NCBI GenBank assembly: GCA_009602725.1
Contig: WELB01000002.1
Span: 1,282,185-1,295,362, forward strand
DNA length: 13,178 nucleotides
Source: Spirogloea muscicola
Taxonomy: Eukaryota > Streptophyta > Zygnematophyceae > Spirogloeales > Spirogloeaceae
Direction: 5' to 3'
The first letter of the stretch is position 1. Every line of letters starts with the position of its first letter. The position numbers and the translations under genes are program-made. Shown here in pieces: positions 7,573-13,178 of the stretch. The notes beneath the pieces are model-generated. The model had not been told where the DNA came from. It did no database searches and saw only the letters and a program-made list of their open reading frames with translations.

Positions 7573-10114
7573 TCAGACAGGAGGCACCATTGTGGCTGTT
7601 GGGGCCGTAGGAGGTCTTTCAGCTCCACAGTTGCGCCGGTTGCAATGTGTGCGGAAAGGGTAATTTAAGTTGCCACAGGTAGCACAAGACCAACTGCCTT
7701 CTGGCGGAGGACCCTCTGCACAAAGACAGGAACACAGGTCGTCAGGTGCTCCCGATTCTGGCTGCAATCTACCATGGCTTGACGAGCACTGCGCTGAAGC
7801 TGCACTTACGAGGTGCAGGCGGCCGTGCAGGCGCACCACCCATGCTACCAGAAAAGCCTGGACCGCTTCCCATTGGAGGTCGAGGTATGTCCACCTGCAC
7901 AGAAACCCAGATACAACCTTGCATTGTTTCAGAGCCAACTTCAGCACTCACTGTGAGGTGAATGACACGAAAAAGCCAGGTAGAACATGAGCCAGCGCTG
8001 TAGCACTGTGAAGGTGGTATTGAAGCAAAGAGAAAGCCCTGAAAAGGAGCTGATGCAGGCAAATAGGCAATGCAAGGAGAAGACTAAGTAAAAGCTTCGC
8101 AGACGACAGGCCCCCAGACTGTGAGCCTAGTATCATACCTGTCCAGGGTATGGTCCGCCCGGCCCGACGACTGGCTTGGGCTCGCCACATTTGCGCATAT
8201 TGCAAACAGTCCTGAAGGCGAAATTGGTGTTCCCACACTTGGGGCAGATCCAGTCGCAGTCTCCATCAGGACCTACTCCATTGAAGTACCCAGCCAAAGG
8301 GCGTTCAACAAAACGTGTGGCTAAAATGAGCTCCGTGATTCAGATGACAAGGCAAGTTGAGCTCCACAGACTTACTGTTGTCAAGTAGCACAAAGTATAA
8401 ATATTAACACCAAAACACTGCAATTTAGGGTGCTGAAGTGGATGGACCTTGTCGGAGGAAATTAAAGAATGATTGCAGCAACTGCAGGCTACTTGCATCA
8501 AGATTGTCCAACATACCTGCTCTGCGTTTCCGCCCACCATCCTCTGGAGGCGAAAAGGGAGGTGCTGCCCCTCTCATCTGCTTTATTCCACATGAAACAG
8601 ATATTGTACCTATGTCAGTTCCCTGTACACCAGCAGTGTGTTGCACAAAACATTGAAGTGATGGTCATGTAGTGCTAAAACACTGACACACCAGGGATCT
8701 GTAGTGAGGGCAGGAAGCTGACCGTAGGGCCACGGTAGGGAGCCTCAGGAGGAGGAGCCAGACCATATGTGATCCCTGCTACAAAAATTGCGAAAGGAAG
8801 CAGCCACACACTGAGACATGGATAGTTACAGAAGGGCAGTCCAACAATCATTGAGATCACCACCACAAAATCAGCTTGACCACAAGATCAGCTTGACAGA
8901 TACAAATGAAGCCCACCTGCCGGGTACACAGGCCCCGATGTTAGCTGGGGTATGTACGTCCCTTGGGGCGTTACAGTGTAGGCAGGCGTGTATGTCGTGG
9001 GCGCCGAGCCATAGGCACTGGGGATGGCCCCGTATGTCTGGGGAATGGTCGTATACGTCGCAGGCGGCTGAGGCGCGGCCACGACCTGCTGCTGGCCAAT
9101 GTAGCTGCTGGGTGTGATGTAGGCGACAGCAGGCGTGGGGGCACCAGGCCCGCCGTACGACGGTGGAAAAGGCTGCTGCTCGTATAGGGGCGCAGCGACC
9201 AGGTTGCCCTGCAAGCAGCGCCGAGTGTAAGTCCCGCCTCCTTGCCACTTGAGACTGCAAGTGGAAACCCCTAGCAGCTGCTGACCGCTGTGAGCCTATG
9301 GAGCATGCACTTGATTGGCTACTGGCGATAGCAACTTGTGCACCTCAACCGACTCTGGGCTGCCAAGGTCTCCAAGTCAGACTAGTGCTTCATACGAGCG
9401 AGCAAGAATTGTGGAGGAACGCGTTTGTCAAAGGCAGGTACCCGACTGAAGTCGGCAGGCTTTGGGGCGCCGCACTTGCGCATGTTGCACGTCTCGCGAA
9501 ATGCAAAGTTGATGTTGCCGCAATTCGGGCACGTCCAGTCGCCCTCGCCCTTGGCACCTGCGAAGCACCAGACATATGCGACGCACAGCCAGAAATTAAG
9601 CGTTTAGGATGCTGCAAGTGATGTAGCCGCCTCCTCACAACAGTTCAAGTAAGCCCGAGCAAATACCCATCCCCCCAGAGCACCCATAGCTGCGTGCTGA
9701 GAGTGCTAAGACAATCATCGCAGGCGCACTGACCATGCTCAGCGCCCATGTCTGGCGAGCCAAGCCCCAGTGCTTACCAGCGGTGCGGGCGCGTTTGGGT
9801 CCCGGTGACGCAAAGTCGGGCCTCGGCGGCTGCAACTGTGACAGCAGAGGTGACAAGGAACCATCAGCCCAGAAGCGTGACCTGGGCAAGGGTCGGTGAA
9901 AGCGGATGCAGCACGAGGCTGGGCGAGCCTGGAAGGCGTGAGGCTCCAGGGTGCGAGCTAGGCAGCGGCCGAGCTCAGCGCCTGGCTTTCGCCGCAGCCA
10001 CAGCAGGAGCTATCCAAGCTCCACGCCCACGGCTCCTTGTAGCTTGGACGAGCCACGGCACAAGAGGACCAGCGGTGGCGCTCGGGAGCGGGCCAGACGG
10101 CGCACCTGGTACAT
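7573..10114 (-). CDS. Triple RanBP2-type zinc finger protein, plant At1g67325-like, probable RNA-binding
   Basis: Nine exons: 10106..10114, 9778..9835, 9442..9557, 8917..9208, 8723..8775, 8517..8577, 8139..8272, 7810..7894, 7573..7715. They total 951 bases in phase, giving 316 residues and a TGA at 7573..7575. Three fingers share W-x-C-x2-C-x10-C-x4-C: Cys 32/35/46/51, 206/209/220/225 and 280/283/294/299. The first two contain NFAFR and CNMRKCG; the third has [14 protein letters not shown]. That difference also separates the fingers of Arabidopsis At1g67325. Basic patches PKRARTAG (16-23) and GRKRRAG lie before fingers 1 and 2 and suggest nuclear location. Residues 62-158 are rich in Pro, Tyr, Gln, Ala and Thr and look disordered. 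Fingers of this class (as in ZRANB2) bind single-stranded RNA, so a role in RNA processing is likely but inferred. Exons 2 to 9 are firm. Exon 1 (ATG TAC CAG) is a proposal. Confidence 0.9.
10106..10114 (-). other. Proposed 9-base first coding exon of the zinc finger gene
   Basis: Exon 2 ([18 protein letters not shown]) has no in-frame ATG upstream and begins after a good acceptor (CTGCTGTCACAG). The nearest usable upstream start on the minus strand is the ATG at 10112..10114. It sits in GCCGCCGCCATG, an ideal start context, and is followed by TAC CAG and then GTGCGC, the same donor hexamer used by the first PEBP intron. Joining them gives [11 protein letters not shown] in phase and a 270-base intron. 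The plant relative also has a short N-terminus before its KRART motif. An alternative acceptor six bases on would drop Leu-Gln. Confidence 0.5.
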
Positions 10115-10260
10115 GGCGGCGGCCAGGCTGCTCGGCAGGGCGGCCTCCGGCGGGCTCCGGCAGCCCTTGGCCTCGTCCTGGCCCTCAACCTCGCAGGCCG
10201 CGGCGGCGGTAACGCTGCGAGAGTGCTCGGAGCTCGATGGCGACCGCTATCACAGGCTAG
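10113..10260 (+). CDS. Weak candidate: plus-strand presequence-like open frame
   Basis: From the ATG at 10113 the plus strand reads [20 protein letters not shown] and onward, rich in Ala, Arg and Ser and lacking acidic residues for over 30 positions, like a mitochondrial presequence. It then reads ELDGDRYHRLA, which resembles the start of the first helix of frataxin (a Y-H-R-L-A motif). No continuation was found: there is no GT donor after this motif, the frame degenerates into an Arg run from the GCC repeat, and no later frataxin motif (such as NKQTPNRQIW) appears within the window. It may be chance coding antisense to the leader of the zinc finger gene, or the broken end of a misassembled gene. 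Confidence 0.15.
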
Positions 10261-10291
10261 CCCGCGCCCGGCGACGCCTTCTCCGCCGCAA

Positions 10292-10299
<8 letters not shown>

Positions 10300-10323
<24 letters not shown>
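10300..10323. repeat. GCC microsatellite, eight perfect copies
   Basis: Eight uninterrupted GCC units lie in the GC-rich block upstream of the zinc finger gene start. They encode Arg, Ala or Pro runs depending on frame, so open frames through it carry little weight. Confidence 0.9.
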
Positions 10324-10444
10324 TCTACCGCTCTGCGTTCATCGTGGCTTTCCGGCAGCGGCCGTTGTGTCCACGGCGCAAGCGCCAAGCCAGCGAGCTC
10401 ACGAGAAGTGTACGTTGCCCACGTGGGCGCCCGCCGCGGCTCGG

Positions 10445-10445
10445 N
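10445..10445. other. Unresolved base (N) in GC-rich tract
   Basis: This is the second single N of the window. Like the first it sits in a GC-rich block upstream of a gene start. Local sequence may be incomplete or misjoined. Confidence 0.95.
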
Positions 10446-11622
10446 GGCCACCCCTCCCCACATCAGCCGTCCGATGTACTCTATCTGACGGCGTGTGGCC
10501 GTGAGTAGGCTCTCCTCTCGGTAAATCCGTCCAACTGAGACTGCCACTCTGCAGATCTGCCCGCCGGGCTGATTGCTGAATACGCTGTATTGGTAAAGCA
10601 GATGAGGCTCTTGACGGACCTCAAGGAAACCTGCATGTGCCAGAGCTGGAGCCGGCCCCCTGGCGGAGGCTGAGGTAGCATCCACAGTGGATTTTGGGAG
10701 TCGCTGCAGCTGGACTCTGCCCTGGCAGCTGCTGCAGCCAAGTGGGGCCTGCGGTTGAGTGGAACCTGGCAGCCCCTGTTTGCGCTTTCACAGCCCCTTT
10801 GGATCTTGTCAAACCCTTTCGGGCTGTCCATTCTACAGCCATAACCCCTTTCTAGGTTTAGAACTTAAATTTAGACCCTCTTTCTCTGCCCTGGCAGTCC
10901 GATCACGAGCCAAATAGGAGCCCCAAGGGACAAATGAGAAGCAAAGCAGAGGAGCCGAGCGTCGTGACTAAGGCTCGCGGCCCAGCTGGGCACTCTGCCG
11001 GCAAGCCTGGGCAGGATGCTGCTCATAGCTCCTCCAGCGCCAGCACCAGCGCAGTGCCTGCGTTTGCAGAACAGAAGAGGCTGCCGGCTGGGCGAGGGTG
11101 CTGTCTCCTCGGCCATGAGCAGGCGCGCATCCCTTCACCCTGCTGATCATGTCGCTCTGGGCACAGCAGCGGACAGCGGTACCATAGTAGTGCCATCTGC
11201 AAAACTTAACCCCTAAGCCCTGAATTCACATTCAAAGTCTGAAACTCTGAACCCTAATTTTTTGGTACTGAATACTGCTTTGCCATCTCGTGCAATAGCA
11301 GCCCCGGCTTGCTGCACTCCCTCTCCAAAGAGATATAATGTGCAAATCACCCCTCCGGGATGAACTCCAAATGGCCGGCAGAAGCCCGGGCCTACGCAAT
11401 GGGGCAGCTGACAAAAGGAGCTAGACAGTGCGAGGCCTTTGCGCCGGCAGATTTCTGCACTCTTTCAGCAGGAGGCCTTTGGCCTTGTGCTGCAATAGCA
11501 GGAAGTATCACTGCACTGGCGCTCTGAGGTTATGATCTGGAAGTAAGCAGGCTAGCCACTGGCACAAGATGCTTGGTGCAGCAGAAAGGTCAGGTGCCAA
11601 AGCTGTGGTGCCAGATAGCAAA

Positions 11623-13178
11623 TCAATCTTGAACCAGGCGGCTGAGGGACTCAATCAGCTGCTTCAAATTGTACTTGGTGCCCGGATCGCCAGTGAGGCC
11701 ACTGATGTCGTCGCTGATGCTCTGCGGACAAATGGCACGCAGACGGCGCAGCAAGGAGGCGGTCAGCAGAGTCGCCTTGCCTGCTGCGAGGGGAGGGCAC
11801 GTTGTGACAAGGCACTGCCATCAAGTTGCTACAAGTAGCCTCTTCCTTCTCCTGTCTTCTCCTGTCTGCGTCTGGAGAAGCATTATGCAGCTAGGACCAG
11901 TGAACAGCGAGGCTGCTCTATTCACATCCAGAGTATGAGCATAATGCCCGCCTTTTCATGCCATATCCAGCCCAAAGCTGACATTGCCTGGGACAGGCAG
12001 AACCCAGCTCTTCCACTGTGTATAGGGTTGGTCACGAGCTGATGGGACTTGCACAGCGGCTCGGCTTACCTCTATATGTCTCAATGTTTTGGACAGCGTC
12101 GCGACTGACTGCCGTAGAAGTTCCGTGTTCTCGCCCGTCAGTATGCTGCTGTTGAGCGTCCTGCTCGTCACATAGAAGGGGCAGAACACATATACACTAA
12201 GCGCAACAGCTTACGTTACGTTCCCATTCAGCAGCTGAACATCTTGTCACAACTTGCAGCCACGCCTTCATTTGAAGTGCGCAGGAGGAGGGCTTGCCTC
12301 AGGTCAACTGCAGCGTCCGTGGCGATGGCTGTCAGTCGCTCGATGTTCTTCAGGAGCGGCCCCTCGCGCACGTCCTTGAGGATCGGCGCCACATCGCTGG
12401 CCACATTCTCCAGCTGCGCAAGCAAGCTTTCCGGCGTCTCACCCACGCTGTCCGTCGACTTGTTGACGTCTCTCAGCACCGAAAGCACGGCCAGAGGGAC
12501 GGGCCGACGGCAGATGCCGCGGTAGTGGCAAGCGGGCCGGCGCCGTACCTGCTGCAGGAGCGGGCGGGCGTCCTCCACGGCGGCGCTGAGGCGCTCGGCG
12601 GCCACAAAGACCTTGCTGACGCCCTGCTGGTCGACCTGCTTGGCGATTTTAGTGCAGATGCCGACGAGCTCGTCGAGGCTGACGCCCTGGCGGCCGACGA
12701 TCTTCTCGCGGTCGCAGACGATGAGGCCCTCGGCGGCGCAGCCGGGGTCGAGGGGCCCCGCGGTGGGCGCGGGCATCGGCGGCTGCGGCGTGATGTCGAT
12801 GAGCGTCTCCGAGATGAGCCCCGACTGGTTGACCTCCACGAGCGAGTTGCGGGGGATGACGACGTTGGCGTCCATGACCTCCACCACGACGTCGATGCGC
12901 TCCAGCGACGGGCGCACGCCGACGACGGAGCCGACGTCGACGCCGCGGATGCGCACCGGCGTGCCCACGGTGATGCCGCAGGCCTGCGCGAACTCCATGA
13001 CCGCCTGGTAGCGCCGCGTGCGCGAGCGCACCTGGACGCCCCGGACCCACGTCAGGGTGAGCGCCAGCATGGCCACGCCCGTGACGACGAAGAGGCCCAC
13101 GCCGCCCTCCCAGATGCTGCGCTTCCCGAACCCGAAGTCGCTCAGCGGCCGCGTGACCTGCCGCCACACCGCCGCCAC
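11623..13178 (-). CDS. TGD2: TGD2-like MCE-domain subunit of the chloroplast lipid importer, 5' end cut by window edge
   Basis: Exons: 12549..13178 (continues past the edge), 12298..12413, 12070..12160, 11623..11721. They give 311 visible residues and a TGA at 11623..11625. The start RPLSDFGFGKRSIWEGGVGL is nearly identical to land-plant TGD2 and is followed by one membrane segment (VGLFVVTGVAMLALTLTWV). The MCE domain follows, with GTPVRIRGVDVGSVVGVRPS, VIPRNSLVEVNQSGLISETL and GLIVCDREKI, then VSLDELVGI. The C-terminal helices contain EDARPLLQQ, NSSILTGENTELL and LIESLSRLV. In plants TGD2 binds phosphatidic acid and works with the permease TGD1 and the ATPase TGD3 at the inner chloroplast envelope, importing lipid from the ER for thylakoid galactolipid synthesis. 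The transit peptide is expected beyond the window. The leftward exon chain keeps phase throughout. One intron is GC–AG and one is stop-free. Confidence 0.95.
12161..12297 (-). other. GC–AG intron in TGD2
   Basis: The exon ending ...GTT GAC CTG AG meets GCAAGC, the standard shape of a GC donor (AG|GCAAG). The next exon begins after ...ACGAGCAG with G ACG CTC AAC. Joined, they give DLR-TLNSSILTGENT, which fits the plant DLRKVNSSIMTPENT pattern. No GT in the neighbourhood gives a comparable protein. Length is 137 bases. Confidence 0.85.
12414..12548 (-). other. Stop-free intron of 135 bases in TGD2
   Basis: The donor is CAGCAG|GTACGG and the acceptor TTGCGCAG|CTG GAG. Removing it joins ARPLLQQ to LENVASDVAPIL, which aligns without a gap to the Arabidopsis protein. 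The intron is a multiple of three and has no in-frame stop, so retaining it would insert 45 residues. Read from sequence alone, it could be taken for exon. Confidence 0.75.

Larger units (their letters stand above)
10115..11622. other. Spacer between zinc finger gene start and TGD2 stop; no gene firmly supported
   Basis: About 10115..10450 is a second GC-rich block with a GCC run and one unresolved base. It probably contains the leader and promoter of the zinc finger gene. The rest, to 11622, should hold the TGD2 3' untranslated end. Open frames occur on both strands: minus 10257..10685 includes IYREESLLTATRRQIEYIG, and plus 10934..11146 is Ala/Ser-rich. None shows a family I recognise. Two copies of GTGCAATAGCAG-like sequence (near 11291 and 11490) are the only short repeats noted. 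Confidence 0.5.

Noticed and set aside
10257-10685. A 142-codon minus-strand open frame
   Set aside because: It runs through the GCC repeat and an N, starts at no convincing ATG, and matches no family I know. It is kept only as part of the spacer.
11197-11260. Short CCCTAA-like strings suggesting telomeric sequence
   Set aside because: Only isolated copies are present (for example ACCCTAA), with no tandem array.
12244-13167. Long open frames antisense to TGD2 or in another frame of it
   Set aside because: They are shadows of a GC-rich, highly conserved TGD2 exon, made of repetitive Arg/Gly/His or Ser/Thr composition.

Overview
This is a nuclear genomic window from a eukaryote, most probably a green alga. 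The genes are cut by many short introns (about 80 to 460 bases, mostly GT–AG). The proteins are plant-like: a plant-type peroxisomal enoyl-CoA hydratase 2, the chloroplast-envelope lipid transporter subunit TGD2, and a triple RanBP2-type zinc finger protein of the land-plant At1g67325 kind. Base composition is mixed, with GC-rich gene starts and plainer introns and spacers. That fits an intron-rich chlorophyte of roughly 50-55% GC (a trebouxiophyte such as Coccomyxa is a guess), but I cannot fix the species.

Layout. All four genes I can support lie on the minus strand, head to tail. (1) 1..2591: ECH2, ten visible exons, running off the left edge before its C-terminus. (2) 2592..3714: spacer with a GC-rich block and one unresolved base. 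(3) 3715..5037: a four-exon YbhB/PEBP-family protein, complete at 194 aa. (4) 5038..7572: a long spacer, pyrimidine-rich on the plus strand, with short repeats and a 12-base minisatellite. (5) 7573..10114: a nine-exon protein with three RanBP2-type zinc fingers, complete at 316 aa if the tiny first exon is right. (6) 10115..11622: spacer with a second GC-rich block, a GCC microsatellite and a second unresolved base. (7) 11623..13178: TGD2, four visible exons, running off the right edge before its N-terminus.

I rebuilt the exons by hand, from splice consensus, reading-phase continuity and remembered family sequence patterns. Every junction in the PEBP and TGD2 models and in the coding part of the zinc finger model keeps phase. 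In ECH2 every junction keeps phase except the two around a small exon near 369..391.

Two genes concern lipids, by different routes: ECH2 in peroxisomal beta-oxidation and TGD2 in lipid import into the plastid. The zinc finger protein probably binds RNA, and the PEBP protein has no settled role. Nothing indicates that the four act together. I see no mobile element, CRISPR array, rRNA, tRNA or defence system. The points most worth a second look are the non-canonical ECH2 junctions, a stop-free 135-base intron and a GC–AG intron in TGD2, the 9-base first coding exon of the zinc finger gene, and the paired GC-rich gene starts.
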